A DNA stretch of 64,000 bases from Dyella flagellata (GCF_030160275.1 NZ_BSOA01000048.1:62001-126000), one strand, 5' to 3'. Counted from the stretch's first letter, positions 43,220 through 53,456 are shown. Program-made: numbers and translations. Notes: generated by a model from the sequence alone, not told the origin.

Positions 43220-44281
43220 TCAGTGCACAGCGGGAAGCGGCATGACCGAAGCGTGCAGCTCAATCCTGACGCCGCACAGGCCTGCCATGATTGCCGCTGA
43301 GATGACGATGCTCGCCGCGGCACAGCATGTCCAAAGCCGGTCTGCAAAGCGTTGATCGACCCCATGCGCGATCAGCACCGCTCTCAGACCGGAACCCAGG
43401 TGGCTCAGGACAAAGAAAACGCCGAGCGCATAGTGAGGTAGCAGACGGATGTTCCAGGCGTCGTGGATCAGTCCGGTAGGGGCGCCTGTTGCAAAATTCC
43501 AATCGGTCGGTATGTGCAGATACGTGCGTGCGTAAACGAACACCGAGTTCATATGGCCGAGCACGAACACGGCGAGGTAGGCGCCGGAAGCGACCTGGAA
43601 GGTTCGCTGAAATCCTTGTGCTGACGTGCTCCAGCGCCACGCGAGGCGAAGACCGCTCGCGACTTGCCACAACAGGAGTGCTACCAGAACAGGTTCGATG
43701 ACCGGCGCCCGATAGACCTTGCGCCCGGCCTTCATCACGGCCGCATGCGCTTGGGGACTGATCAAGCCAAACAGGTGATTGCCCAGGTGGAAGAACACAT
43801 AGAGGCAGAGGATTGATGCGGTTATTCCATGCAGAACACGCCAGCGAGTGACGCTGCCTGCGGGCGCTAGGAGCCGAGTTTTGGCGCGCCAAGCCCAAAC
43901 CGCCATACCGAGCCAGATAACGCACCAAACTAATTCGTCGGGAAGCGGACTTCGCAGCATGCCCTGCACGACGCCCAAGAAGACGTAGAGCGTCGGCGAT
44001 AGCACGCTGGCGTAGGCGAGGCGGCGGAAACTAGGGTTGACGTCAGAGCGGCAGGCAAGGGCTATTCCGAGCATCGGAACGGCAAATGCCGAAGCTAGGA
44101 TGATTACAGCGCCGATAATGGCCAGGAGCGAAGGCTGTGAACCGGGCGGGCCGACGGTGATGTGGAATGCCTTGAGCAGAAACGGGTAGGCCATTGCGGC
44201 GACAGCTGGAGCGGCGGCCCAATAGTCGATGCGTTGCTCGGCTAGGCTGCGCTGGCTCTGCTGGGGAATAAGCGCTTCCAT
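43220..44281 (-). CDS. Cytochrome b-like multi-pass membrane protein
   Basis: About 353 residues with eight or so helices. Several helices carry His residues in the arrangement seen in succinate dehydrogenase or fumarate reductase membrane subunits (RVLHGITASILCLYVFFHLG, FVLGHMNSVFVYARTYLH, LLPHYALGVFFVLSHLGSG), so haem binding is plausible. No flavoprotein or Fe-S subunit is adjacent. Start at 44281 (MEALIPQQSQ) is the preferred ATG but has a weak ribosome binding site; the frame opens to 44371. Confidence 0.65.
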   Translation of the reverse strand: MEALIPQQSQRSLAEQRIDYWAAAPAVAAMAYPFLLKAFHITVGPPGSQPSLLAIIGAVIILASAFAVPMLGIALACRSDVNPSFRRLAYASVLSPTLYVFLGVVQGMLRSPLPDELVWCVIWLGMAVWAWRAKTRLLAPAGSVTRWRVLHGITASILCLYVFFHLGNHLFGLISPQAHAAVMKAGRKVYRAPVIEPVLVALLLWQVASGLRLAWRWSTSAQGFQRTFQVASGAYLAVFVLGHMNSVFVYARTYLHIPTDWNFATGAPTGLIHDAWNIRLLPHYALGVFFVLSHLGSGLRAVLIAHGVDQRFADRLWTCCAAASIVISAAIMAGLCGVRIELHASVMPLPAVH

Positions 44282-44527
44282 CTGAATCTCAAACTGTGCC
44301 AATCCGGGTGATGATGGAACGAGAGGCGTGGTCCAGGACAGGCCCAGAAACTGGCATTTGGACTGCACCACGGCGACGATGGCTTGGACGCGCGATAGGC
44401 GGCGCCCTGCTCTGCTTGTTGAGCTTCTCCTCGCTTCGATATTGCCTGGCCGTCAGGCCCACGAAGGCGACGCTTTTCCACAGCGAATGCTGATCAATCC
44501 GTTTTGCCTTGATGCAAGAGCGCAGAT

Positions 44528-44555
44528 GGATTCCCGCTTTCGCGGGAATGACGGC
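44528..44555. repeat. ATTCCCGC-type palindromic repeat
   Basis: GATTCCCGCTTTCGCGGGAA followed by TGACGGC: a perfect palindromic core CCCGC/GCGGG. A second copy lies at 46266-46308, so two unrelated repeat families flank the MocR gene. Confidence 0.8.
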
Positions 44556-44631
44556 ATTTGGGTTACGCAGGCACTTCAGGGGTTGGGTAGGCTTACACGA
44601 GCTTGTCGCCATGTTTGAGTTCGTCGCGAGG

Positions 44632-44733
44632 TTGCTTCACCCCACCCAAGCCCTCCTCCCCGATTTAAGCATTCGAGGACAGGCTCTACTACACGTACGG
44701 GAGGGAGCGAGAATTCGCCAGCCGAGAGATAAC
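44632..44733. repeat. Degenerate CCCTCCCC-type repeat
   Basis: GTTGCTTCACCCCACCCAAG, then CCCTCCTCCCC, and further on GGGAGGGAGCGAGAATTCGC. Arms can pair across a ~45-base loop. Related to the GC-rich hairpins at 52008, 53885, 56146 and 61814, and to the fragment at 29456. Confidence 0.55.
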
Positions 44734-44734
44734 G

Positions 44735-46147
44735 CTAATTCGACGCGTATCTGTCAATTAGCTCGTGCAGCCGCGCGCAGGATTCACCGAGCTGGTCCTC
44801 GCGCGCTGTCGCAATACCCAGCAGCAGGCCTGAGCACTCACTTTCAGGTGTGCAGTACCAAATCGATAACGGTGCCGGTGCAATGCCCAAAGCGAGCCCC
44901 TCGCGCGCAATCAAAGTGTCGCGTGCGCCTTTGGGCAGTTCGAGCAGCATCGCCAATCCTGCGGCCCGTATGGGATAGCCCATGGGCTGGAGGATGGTCG
45001 CCAACGCGTCGCGTTGCGCGGCATAAGCGCGCTTGGTGCGGCGAAGGTGGCGCAGGTAGTGGCCCTCTCGCATGAATTGGGCCGTAGCCCGTTGCTCTAT
45101 CGGTCCCGGCGCAGGGCCGTAGCAGACGGCGGCTTCGCCAAATTCCCGCAGCAGCATCGGCGGAACCACGACGAAGCCCAAGCGCAGCCTCGGACCGATT
45201 GTCTTGCTGAATGAGCCGACGTAGATCACCCGTCCCGCCCGATCGATTGAAGCCAGTGCTGGAGCGGCGCGGCCGCTCAGCTGAAGTTCGCCGAGATAGT
45301 CGTCTTCGATGATCCACGCCTCGGCCGCAGCCGCCCACTCAAGCAGGCGCACCCGCCGTTCAACCGACAGGGTCGGCCCCAAAGGCGCCTGTTGTCCCGG
45401 CGTTACCAAAGCGAACGTCGCGTCGGGCGTGCTTTGAATGGCGAAGGCGACGTCGATACCTTCTTCATCGACCGGTACAGGAACGGTTCTCGTTCCTGCG
45501 AACTGTAAAGCCCTGCGAGTGTTGGGAAAGCCCGGGTCTTCGACCCAGCCTGTGCGCCCTTCGATCCGAAGCACCCGCGCAATGAGTGCAAGCGCGCCCG
45601 AAAAGCCGTTGGTGATCAGCACCTGGGACGCGCGGCATTCGATGCCGCGGGAAAAAGCGAGATAGGCGGCGATTTCGCGGCGCAACTCAAGGTCGCCGCG
45701 CGGATCGGGATAGACAGCGGGAGAAGATGCTTCCGCGCGAGCGGCACTGATCTGCAGTCGCGAAAAGAGTTTGGCTGGATACAGATCCGGCGAGGGCACG
45801 CCCATCTGGAAGACAGCCGGAGCGGAGACGTAATCCTGATACATCGACGGTAGCGGACTGTCGTCTGTGGGAGCTGCCGGGGTTACTGCCTTCGCGGGCC
45901 GAGCTGCTACACGGGTGCCCCTGGAGCGCGACGATTCAATCAACTGTGCGTCCAAAAGAAGCTCGTAGGCTCCCTTCACCGTGCCGCGCGCGACGCCGAG
46001 TTGCGCCGCCAGATCGCGCCACGAGGGCAACCTGGCCCCAGGCCGAAGCACACCGCTATCGATCGCGACGCTGATGGCCAGGCGGATCTGCTCGGCAAGC
46101 GAGGTTTTCTTCGAGCGGTCGAGTGGGATTTCGAGCGGCTTGCCCAT
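44735..46147 (-). CDS. MocR/PdxR-type regulator (GntR + aminotransferase fold)
   Basis: About 470 residues. An N-terminal GntR winged helix (LRPGARLPSWRDLAAQLGVA, RGTVKGAYELL) is followed by a class I aminotransferase-fold domain, with the PLP-binding Lys in YVGSFSKTIGPRLRLGF. MocR proteins commonly control vitamin B6 or amino-acid genes. No such target gene is adjacent. The ATG at 46147 is preferred over the 46162 one. Confidence 0.9.
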   Translation of the reverse strand: MGKPLEIPLDRSKKTSLAEQIRLAISVAIDSGVLRPGARLPSWRDLAAQLGVARGTVKGAYELLLDAQLIESSRSRGTRVAARPAKAVTPAAPTDDSPLPSMYQDYVSAPAVFQMGVPSPDLYPAKLFSRLQISAARAEASSPAVYPDPRGDLELRREIAAYLAFSRGIECRASQVLITNGFSGALALIARVLRIEGRTGWVEDPGFPNTRRALQFAGTRTVPVPVDEEGIDVAFAIQSTPDATFALVTPGQQAPLGPTLSVERRVRLLEWAAAAEAWIIEDDYLGELQLSGRAAPALASIDRAGRVIYVGSFSKTIGPRLRLGFVVVPPMLLREFGEAAVCYGPAPGPIEQRATAQFMREGHYLRHLRRTKRAYAAQRDALATILQPMGYPIRAAGLAMLLELPKGARDTLIAREGLALGIAPAPLSIWYCTPESECSGLLLGIATAREDQLGESCARLHELIDRYASN

Positions 46148-46265
46148 CAGGCGATGGTACACAAAGACGCGTCGGAAGCTGAGGTATTCCCGCGTTTTTA
46201 CTCAATGACTTCAACAAAATCAGTAGGTCATTCACGCTGAGCGTGATCTTTCCAATTAGCTGGAC

Positions 46266-46308
46266 GTCATTCCCGCGAAAGTGGAGGCGCTTTCGAGGAA
46301 ATGACGGC
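46266..46308. repeat. ATTCCCGC-type palindromic repeat (copy 2)
   Basis: GTCATTCCCGCGAAAGTGGA and GCGCTTTCGAGGAAATGACG: imperfect inverted halves, related to 44528-44555. Confidence 0.75.
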
Positions 46309-46374
46309 CTTGAGGCATGTACGGACGCAGACAAGAAACACGGAGATACCCCAGCGTCCAGACATTTATCAGCA

Positions 46375-47223
46375 TCAATAACAAATCAAGCTGTCGCGCA
46401 CTTGGCGAAAGTCGCCTTGCGTTCGCTCATAGTTGGCATCCTGCGCCGCAAAATCCATGACGCAAACTTGCCGATCACTAGCGGTCATTACGAACCACTG
46501 CCTTACCGTTACGTTCGCTCTCTTCAAATGAGTCTCCACTTCCAGCGATGGATTCCCTTTCATACGGCCGGCCGCCGGTTGCGAAGATGACCATTCGTAC
46601 CCTGCTTTCTCTGCTGTATTCTGTGCACTTCCGACGAAACTTTGCATCTCGCCCAACAGAGATACGCCTGGCTCACTCTTAAACACAGTAAGAGTAATAG
46701 TCGCCACGGTCCTGCCACTTTCCATTTTCGTTGCCCTGATCACCTCACCCCTTAATTCTGATTCTGGGGGTATGGGCTGCTTGTGAACTTGCCACCCTGC
46801 CGACCACTGGACTTCGTAACCTGACTGTTGAGCCGAGGGGCTGTCGGCTGCCGCAGCCTCCGGTGTTAAAAGACCGATTAGCGATAAACCGACCAAAACG
46901 GCATAGGCCACAACCATCGTCAGCCTGAAGCGGAATTTCCCAAAACGCCCCAGCAACCAGGCCACACCAGCTGCCATGATCCCTGGAGCCAGCGCCTGTC
47001 CTTCCATTTTTGCGATATCTACCGAGCCCTTCCAAACTTCTGCAATGCTTAGCAGCAGACAAGGGGCACACAACAGGCCCCAAACCAGCCATGAGATGTC
47101 TTTTCTTAAAGATGGAGGCTGTTTATCAGGCGGTGCCACTGCAGAGGTCTGAACCGGCAGACCGCATTGCGGGCATGCAAACATGCCGCTGACCACTTCC
47201 GTTTGACAGTTTTTGCACTGCAT
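46375..47223 (-). CDS. Zinc-ribbon membrane protein of unknown function
   Basis: 282 residues. An N-terminal four-Cys zinc ribbon (CKNCQTEVVSGMFACPQCG) comes first, then two to three transmembrane helices (WLVWGLLCAPCLLLSIAE; IMAAGVAWLLGRFG; VVAYAVLVGLSLIGLL), then a C-terminal beta-rich domain with SAGWQVHKQPIPPES. I do not recognise the last domain. The ribosome binding site GGGGAAGG is good. Confidence 0.75.
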   Translation of the reverse strand: MQCKNCQTEVVSGMFACPQCGLPVQTSAVAPPDKQPPSLRKDISWLVWGLLCAPCLLLSIAEVWKGSVDIAKMEGQALAPGIMAAGVAWLLGRFGKFRFRLTMVVAYAVLVGLSLIGLLTPEAAAADSPSAQQSGYEVQWSAGWQVHKQPIPPESELRGEVIRATKMESGRTVATITLTVFKSEPGVSLLGEMQSFVGSAQNTAEKAGYEWSSSQPAAGRMKGNPSLEVETHLKRANVTVRQWFVMTASDRQVCVMDFAAQDANYERTQGDFRQVRDSLICY

Positions 47224-47353
47224 ATTCCTTCCCCTTGTTGAACATTCGCCTATCGCCCAAATTTCGGGACGGGGTATTTAAGCTTCCGCCAACCTTATCG
47301 ATTTTTGCCGATGGATCGGTCAATTTGGATTCTTTGGTAGAAAGCGCATCTCA

Positions 47354-50020
47354 CTATGAAACTTGCTCAGCCAACTGCGATAGCGGCGGCGACATGCTCG
47401 CCCGATATCGCCTCACAAAGGTCGCCTTCACCCGCCGAGACTGAAGCAGATAGGCCGACCAGACGACTGTACCGATAACGTTCCATACCGCTTTGGTCGT
47501 GCTTAGCGAGATGTTCTTGATCGGCACCATACTGGCCAAGCCCACGTCCCCCAGGTGCACGATCACGCCGCTGACTATCACCAGCAGTGCCACACGCGGG
47601 AAACTGCTGCGACGCTGAAACAACAGCAGTAGCAGCAACAGCGAGAAGGTCAATTGGGCTACTGCATCCGTCAGCTCCAGCAGCATCGTTGGAGCATACA
47701 AGGCGTGGTAGGAGTGGCTTCCGTAGGTGGTCAACTGCGCCCACTTGTCGGAGAACAGGATGCGGACCAGGTGCAACAAGGAAGATCCATACACCAGCGG
47801 CCTCAGCGCCAGCAGCACAGTCAATAGCAGCAACCAGCCACCAATGCCCTGCCAGCGTGGGTCGCTTTCAACGCTGGGCGGCGGATCGTATCGATAGGCC
47901 TTGAAGGCCATCCACGGCCAGAAAGCAAAGATCCCCAACGTCAGCATGACTAGGGGCCAGTTCATGCGATCCAGCGTGGAGGGCTGAGTAGCGGGTGCTG
48001 CGGTGGTGGTGGTAGCGGCCGCCGTCTTGCCCCACGACAGTTCATAGCCCACCGAATTGCGCGCTCGCGCCAGGTTACTGACATAACGGGGCATGTCCTG
48101 CGCGGGCACTTCGTCGGTCAATGCCTGGTAGTGATCGAGCATGGTTACCCGCGCGCCGTCGATGAGCACCGTTTGCTCGAAATGGAAAGCGGGATCATCG
48201 ATAGTGGCGTTGCTGGGTTTGAGGGGCCAGTTGGCCGGCAGCAATATTTCGGTGTGCTGGCTTACGTCCTGCGGATAGGCCAGGTGCAGCGGCGATTTGC
48301 GGTCGGTTGCCGAGGGCTCGCGCATCACTTGTGAGATGTCGGGCAGGATAATGTCCGCGACGCGTTGTTTGCCATCGCCGGAAGGGGTCACCATGTCGGC
48401 AATGGTGTAGGTTTCCTTGATGACGATGCGGTTGGCCGCTTCGTCATCCTTGATCTGCAGCGGCGCGGCCAATTTGACGTGCGGGTAGCGCGTTGCGCGG
48501 AAGTTCAAAAAGGTCTTTTCTGCATCCGAGGCGTTGATGGTGGTGAGCCTTGCACGCAACGCTTCGGCGAATACGCCGGTGATGGTCGTTTCCAGCGTGT
48601 AGCGAACGGGCTTGTCGAAGCCGGCGCTGGCATCGAACACGACATTCAATTGGCGCGCGGCTGAGGCCTTGTCGGCCCGCTTCATGGGGGTAAGCGCTTG
48701 CGTGGCCGAACCCACGATCAGCGCCAGGCCATAATCGGGCTGGTAGAGGTGCGCGAGATCCGCTTTCTGGGTGTAGCGGGTCGGATCGATCCACCAGGTT
48801 TTGCCATCGAGACGCGCTTGCACCAGCACGTGATCGAACAGTCCTGGCGACGGCAAAAGGTCCGCCAGGCCTCGTTGCAGGCTGGTGTTGACCAAGGCTG
48901 CATGCGCTTCGATGCCAAGGCGGTCAAGCAGGGTCAAGGTAAGCAGCGTTTTGTCTTTGCAATCGCCGAAGCGTCGGGCGTAGACCAGGTCCGGCGGATT
49001 GGGCGCGTGGGAATTCTGGCCAATCTCCACACCCAGATAACGTACTTCGCTCTGCACCAGCCGCAACACGGCAAGCATGCGCCCGGCGGAGGTCGGCTCG
49101 GCTTTGGCGATGCGGTCAACCTGGGCCTGCAGCTCCGGGCTCAAGCTTGCCGGCACCTGGTACAGCGGCTGCGCCCAACGGGCTACCGCCGCCCAGTCGG
49201 CAAACTCACTCCACGCTGCCTCGGCATACGGCATGTACCAAAGGGGAGCGTCGTTCTCTACTTTCAGCACGGGAGGGTTGGTCACGTCCCAGACGTAGTC
49301 GCGCAATCCGTTGTGCTCGCTCACCACTGGCTTGATCGCCGTATTTCGCTCGGCGAACGTCACATGTTTATCCTGCGGCACCAGCAGCCGCATATGAATG
49401 CGTGCTATCGGGACAGCAAACTGCAGAGGGTCTCGCCCAAAGTCGAGGCCCTTGAACACCGGGTTGCGACCGGTCGTGCTGTAGGAGTAGTCGACCGTAT
49501 CTCCTTCGCGCACATCATCCAGAGCCACGCTGACGGTCTTGGTGCCATCGTAGATCCGCGCCTCCAGCTCGGCTTCCCGCTGCAGCACCTGGATGCGCGC
49601 GGTGGCCAGCTTGGCGATGACATGGCCATGGCGCACGATGTTGATCGAATGCAACACCAGGGTCTGGTAGGACGGGTCGAAGGAGATTTGGATGTTCGCC
49701 ACCGCACTCACGCCACTGGCGTTGATGGCGGTAGTGACCAGCCGGTGATAGGTCACGCGTTGCTGATCACCGGCCAGCACCTGGCTATCGGTCAGCAGGT
49801 AGACCTCACCGTAACTACCCTGGCTGATGGCGTCGGCGCTGGGGAAACCCGGCATGGTGGGAACCACCCATGCCGGGGCCGGGCCAATGGTGTATTCGGC
49901 GGCGTAGCTGGCGGCCGGCATCAGCGCGGCCAACCAAATCATGGTGATCAGCGCCCACCAGCGCGCTTTCAGGCGCAAGCCTGTTGCGCCCCTAACCAGG
50001 CGCGATTCGTCCCTTGTCAC
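47354..50020 (-). CDS. DUF3857 / transglutaminase-like membrane protein
   Basis: About 888 residues. A signal peptide ends near ASYAAE. DUF3857 follows (YEVYLLTDSQVLAGDQ-type opening, VALDDVREGDTVDYSYS). The transglutaminase-like core has RRFGDCKDKTLLTLTLLDRL (Cys), DHVLVQARLDGKTWWIDPT (His, Asp), so the triad looks intact. Four or five transmembrane helices close the C-terminus. Role unknown; the fold often acts as a protease or peptide cross-linker. A GTG at 50020, preceded by GGAG, is the likely start. It diverges from the gene at 50251. Confidence 0.85.
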   Translation of the reverse strand: MTRDESRLVRGATGLRLKARWWALITMIWLAALMPAASYAAEYTIGPAPAWVVPTMPGFPSADAISQGSYGEVYLLTDSQVLAGDQQRVTYHRLVTTAINASGVSAVANIQISFDPSYQTLVLHSINIVRHGHVIAKLATARIQVLQREAELEARIYDGTKTVSVALDDVREGDTVDYSYSTTGRNPVFKGLDFGRDPLQFAVPIARIHMRLLVPQDKHVTFAERNTAIKPVVSEHNGLRDYVWDVTNPPVLKVENDAPLWYMPYAEAAWSEFADWAAVARWAQPLYQVPASLSPELQAQVDRIAKAEPTSAGRMLAVLRLVQSEVRYLGVEIGQNSHAPNPPDLVYARRFGDCKDKTLLTLTLLDRLGIEAHAALVNTSLQRGLADLLPSPGLFDHVLVQARLDGKTWWIDPTRYTQKADLAHLYQPDYGLALIVGSATQALTPMKRADKASAARQLNVVFDASAGFDKPVRYTLETTITGVFAEALRARLTTINASDAEKTFLNFRATRYPHVKLAAPLQIKDDEAANRIVIKETYTIADMVTPSGDGKQRVADIILPDISQVMREPSATDRKSPLHLAYPQDVSQHTEILLPANWPLKPSNATIDDPAFHFEQTVLIDGARVTMLDHYQALTDEVPAQDMPRYVSNLARARNSVGYELSWGKTAAATTTTAAPATQPSTLDRMNWPLVMLTLGIFAFWPWMAFKAYRYDPPPSVESDPRWQGIGGWLLLLTVLLALRPLVYGSSLLHLVRILFSDKWAQLTTYGSHSYHALYAPTMLLELTDAVAQLTFSLLLLLLLFQRRSSFPRVALLVIVSGVIVHLGDVGLASMVPIKNISLSTTKAVWNVIGTVVWSAYLLQSRRVKATFVRRYRASMSPPLSQLAEQVS

Positions 50021-50250
50021 TGCCCTGCTCCGGATTTCCCCTTGTGCTTTGAATGCTACCGGATTCCACGGAACGATAGCGAGGCAGGTATTTACGCCTC
50101 TTTTAAACGGTACAAGCCCAAAAGAGGGGCAGCCCCGATGGCCAGACAATCCGGTTATGGCAATATCTGGACGGAAGCAGCCATCTTAGACGGCGGGCCA
50201 TTGTCGAGCCTCGCATGAGATACGCACGACCTAAGGGACAGGGGAAATAT

Positions 50251-51846
50251 ATGCAAGGCAATGGAAAGGAATTAGGCCAGGCGGGCCGCGCAGAACAGCC
50301 ACGCAATGGAGTACGGTTGGCAATTGCGACGATCCTTACCGTATTGGCCCTCCTGCTGGTGCTTCGCGCCTGGGCTAACTGGCACGATACCCATCGCACC
50401 CAACAGGTTAACTCGGATTACACGGCATTCATGGCGGGGGTTAGTCAGGCCGAAGGTATTGCCGATCCCCTAGAACGATGCCTGCATTACCCGAATATCC
50501 CTGGTACACATTGGCACGATGACAGTACGCGCGCCTACTGTCGACTGCGCAATCAGCACAGCCTCTCGCAGGCTGAAATCGCCGCGCTCTTGGCACAAGG
50601 CAAAGCCAACGAAGTAGACAAGGCATTCCAGGGGTATCTGGATGCGCAACTGCATGGCTCCCCTCAACCCGGGGTTTTGGATATCGCCTTCTATGCAGCG
50701 GGTTTTGACCACGCTGACGCGAATGCTCGCAAGATCATCGACCAATGGAAGCAGCAAGCACCAAGCAGTGCCTTTGCGTTAACCGCCAGCGGCATGCAGT
50801 ACCTAGAGGCAGCGCAGGCGGCGAGAGGAGAGGGCTGGTCCAGTGATTTGACCGACAGCCAGGTTGCGGGCATGAAGGCGCAGCTGGTGCTGGCTCGTAA
50901 AGACCTGGATCAGGCGGTGTCACTCTTGCCGGCTATCACCCCCGCGTATGGCGAGATGATCTATGCCGCCGCACTCAGTGGCGATGATGCCTACATGTAT
51001 CAAGCCGCTGAAGCGGGTTTGAGGGTCGACCCTGCGAACTTTAAGATCCGCGTCCAGATGATGAATCTAGCGCAGCCGAAATGGGGCGGCATGTTTGGTG
51101 GCGTGCGCGAGCAAAGGCACGAAGCAAGCGCTCTCGTGGCCCGCAATCCGCTACTGCGCATGGTGGCCTCCATGCCGGCGTTTTATTCCGCCACTTGCGA
51201 TTGTGGCTACACGCCATTCGAATCCCTGAAGAAGGTACTAGCCGCCGCTGACGACAACGTCAGTTACAGCGACCTCAATGATTTGGCATATGTAGCCAAC
51301 GATAAGGACCCTCACCTGGCCATTGAACTTTATTCACAATCGCTCCGTTTCAATCCCACCGATGCCGACGTATTGCAGTGGAGAGCGGAGCTGATGAGGA
51401 AGCTAGGCGATGCCAATGGTGCTGTGCAAAGCATCCTGCGGATGGCGCAGCGCTTTTCCGACAATAATGGCATTGCGTTGGCGTTAGGGACTATCTACGC
51501 GGAAACGGGCCATACCAAAGAAGCGGAAGACACCTATAAAGCCATTTTGCTGCGCGAACCCGACACCGAGAGAGCCATGGCCTTGCTAGGCGACCTGTAC
51601 AACCATGCGGGTCATCAACCGGAAAAGGCCAAGGCGCTGGCCGATACCTTGATCAGTCACTACCCGGACAATGCGGATGGCTACATCGTGCGCGCCTGCT
51701 ATCTGATGGACCATGATCTGCCGGGTCGCTACGAGACCATTCACTACTTTATCGATCATTTTGGGGATCGATCCGAATTCCGGGCGCAGGTGGCGGAAAT
51801 GCGAACGTACCTGGTCAAGCATCCAGAGAAAATCGGACAGGAATAA
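50251..51846 (+). CDS. DUF4034-like TPR-type protein with membrane anchor
   Basis: About 531 residues. One transmembrane helix near the start (AIATILTVLALLLVLRAW) precedes a helical region with TPR-like repeats (LAIELYSQSLRFNPTDADVL, ALALGTIYAETGHTKEAEDT, MALLGDLYNHAGHQPEKAKA). The middle resembles DUF4034. AGGGGAAATAT precedes the ATG at 50251. The short divergent gap with the DUF3857 gene suggests joint control. Confidence 0.75.
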   Translation: MQGNGKELGQAGRAEQPRNGVRLAIATILTVLALLLVLRAWANWHDTHRTQQVNSDYTAFMAGVSQAEGIADPLERCLHYPNIPGTHWHDDSTRAYCRLRNQHSLSQAEIAALLAQGKANEVDKAFQGYLDAQLHGSPQPGVLDIAFYAAGFDHADANARKIIDQWKQQAPSSAFALTASGMQYLEAAQAARGEGWSSDLTDSQVAGMKAQLVLARKDLDQAVSLLPAITPAYGEMIYAAALSGDDAYMYQAAEAGLRVDPANFKIRVQMMNLAQPKWGGMFGGVREQRHEASALVARNPLLRMVASMPAFYSATCDCGYTPFESLKKVLAAADDNVSYSDLNDLAYVANDKDPHLAIELYSQSLRFNPTDADVLQWRAELMRKLGDANGAVQSILRMAQRFSDNNGIALALGTIYAETGHTKEAEDTYKAILLREPDTERAMALLGDLYNHAGHQPEKAKALADTLISHYPDNADGYIVRACYLMDHDLPGRYETIHYFIDHFGDRSEFRAQVAEMRTYLVKHPEKIGQE

Positions 51847-51885
51847 ATCCTAAGGCTGCAAGGGCTGGGGTGCCGCCAGGCCAGA

Positions 51886-51948
51886 CGCGAGCCGGGATAA
51901 CATCTCAGCCATGCGGCAAACGACGCTGGGATTTCATCCCAGCCTACG
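51886..51948. repeat. GTAGGCTGGGAT palindromic repeat (paired, diverged)
   Basis: Left half GAGCCGGGATAACATCTCAG is worn; right half GCTGGGATTTCATCCCAGCC is intact. It lies in the 345-base gap before the DUF2235 gene, which also holds the hairpin at 52008-52031 and no supported gene. Confidence 0.75.
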
Positions 51949-52007
51949 CCGGCCGCTTATTAGATGGTTGGGAAATTTTTGGCAAGCTCGGGCTTACCCC
52001 ACCCCAA

Positions 52008-52031
52008 CCCTCCCCTGCTTGCAGGGGAGGG
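52008..52031. repeat. CCCTCCCC GC-rich hairpin
   Basis: CCCTCCCCTGC-TT-GCAGGGGAGGG: an eleven-base perfect stem. The same element, with small changes, lies at 53438, 53885, 56170 and 61814. Confidence 0.85.
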
Positions 52032-52191
52032 AGTAGGTAGCCTGCGGCAAGAATGAACGCATTCGCCTCGAACTGCTGGTGATACGTCCGGTGCGTTTGA
52101 AATCTTTACACGCGAAAGCCCGTGATACCGTATTTATCAGGATCGCGTAAATCTTGGTCTTCGGCTAACACCCACTCAGAGGAGAGGTGTC

Positions 52192-53364
52192 ATGGCGGAT
52201 GGTAAGAGGATAGCGCTGTTCCTGGATGGTACCTGGAATACGGTCGAAAACAACACCAATGTGTGGCGCGCCAAATCGCTTTGCTCCATTAGCGACGAGC
52301 AAATCTGCTACTACAGCCAAGGTGTCGGCACGCTCTTCGGCCAGCGTTTCATGGGCGGGGCTTTTGGCTACGGACTGGACGCCGAAGTCATCGATGCCTA
52401 CGAGTGGCTAGTTGAACACTACAACCCTGGCGACAAGCTGTTTATCTTCGGCTTCAGTAGAGGTGCGTATACGGCTCGCGCACTCTCAGGGTTGATCTCC
52501 AAGCTCGGGCTCCTCACGGCGGGTTCGCCGCTGTCCGTACAGCAGCTCTATGCCCGGTATAGAAAAGCCAATGGCCGTTCTATTCGAGAGCTTTGCAAGC
52601 TTGCTCCATCGGAGCAAAAGAATCTTCCCATCGAAGAGCGTTGGTTGCTGACCTATTCCCAGCCCATCGCCATCGGGTTCGTCGGGGTGTGGGATACGGT
52701 GGGTGCGCTTGGGTTGCCATTCGGCAATATTCCGCTGATCAGTCGCTCTCAATACAACTTTCTGCAAACCAACTTGTGGATCGATAACGAAACGGCTTAT
52801 CACGCACTGGCCATCGATGAACATCGCAAGGCGTTCGCACCTACCCTTTGGACATGGCCTCACCTCAGGGGTGATCCTAACGCCACGGGGGTCTATGCCT
52901 TTCCAGGCATCGATAGGGTGGAACAGCGTTGGTTTGTCGGAGCGCACGCCAACGTTGGAGGCGGGTACGCCGATGATCTTCTAGCCCAACGTCCGCTTAA
53001 ATGGCTCATGGACAAGGCCAAGGCAAAGGGTCTTCAATTCAAGAGCGACATCAGCATCGATGGCGGCGCCTGCGAGGCTCCCATCAACGATTCATTCAAG
53101 GAAATGGCCTATGGGCTGTATCGCACAGCCCATTTGTTCATCCCCTACTATCGGAAGATGGGCGTCGAACCTGCGACTACTGACGACATGGCACACAACG
53201 TCGTCAACGAGACGATTGATGCGTCGGTGTTTGAGCGCTGGAGGAGTGATGGCACGTATAGACCTGCCAACTTGGTTGATTGGTCTAAGCGGAAGAAGGT
53301 CGATCCGGGCCTGCTGAATTCGTCGGTACATGCGAACGAACCAAGCGTTGCCGCAGCGGTCTAG
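52192..53364 (+). CDS. DUF2235 alpha/beta hydrolase (Tle1-like phospholipase fold)
   Basis: 390 residues. DUF2235 opening KRIALFLDGTWNTVENNTNV, nucleophile elbow FGFSRGAYTARALSGLI, and a late GAHANVGGGYADD segment typical of the family. DUF2235 domains include phospholipase effectors of the Tle1 group; many stand-alone members are of unknown role. No VgrG, PAAR or immunity gene is adjacent. GGAGAGG precedes the ATG. Confidence 0.87.
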   Translation: MADGKRIALFLDGTWNTVENNTNVWRAKSLCSISDEQICYYSQGVGTLFGQRFMGGAFGYGLDAEVIDAYEWLVEHYNPGDKLFIFGFSRGAYTARALSGLISKLGLLTAGSPLSVQQLYARYRKANGRSIRELCKLAPSEQKNLPIEERWLLTYSQPIAIGFVGVWDTVGALGLPFGNIPLISRSQYNFLQTNLWIDNETAYHALAIDEHRKAFAPTLWTWPHLRGDPNATGVYAFPGIDRVEQRWFVGAHANVGGGYADDLLAQRPLKWLMDKAKAKGLQFKSDISIDGGACEAPINDSFKEMAYGLYRTAHLFIPYYRKMGVEPATTDDMAHNVVNETIDASVFERWRSDGTYRPANLVDWSKRKKVDPGLLNSSVHANEPSVAAAV

Positions 53365-53367
53365 CGC

Positions 53368-53456
53368 GTAGGCTGGGATGACAATCCCAGCTTTTCATGC
53401 GGCACGCAGATGCTGGGATTGCCATCCCAGCCTACGGCCCTCCCCGGGGGAGAGGG
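53368..53456. repeat. GTAGGCTGGGAT repeat plus CCCTCCCC hairpin
   Basis: Paired element 53368-53435 (GTAGGCTGGGATGACAATCC ... GGGATTGCCATCCCAGCCTA) followed at once by CCCTCCCCGGGGGAGAGGG. The 73-base core is almost identical to 53813-53881, including the loop (TTTTCATGCGGCACGCAGAT). Confidence 0.9.

Noticed and set aside
52192-53364. Type VI secretion locus suspected from DUF2235 and the Tse2-like gene
   Set aside because: No structural T6SS, VgrG, Hcp or PAAR genes are in the window, so only the individual toxin-like families are claimed.
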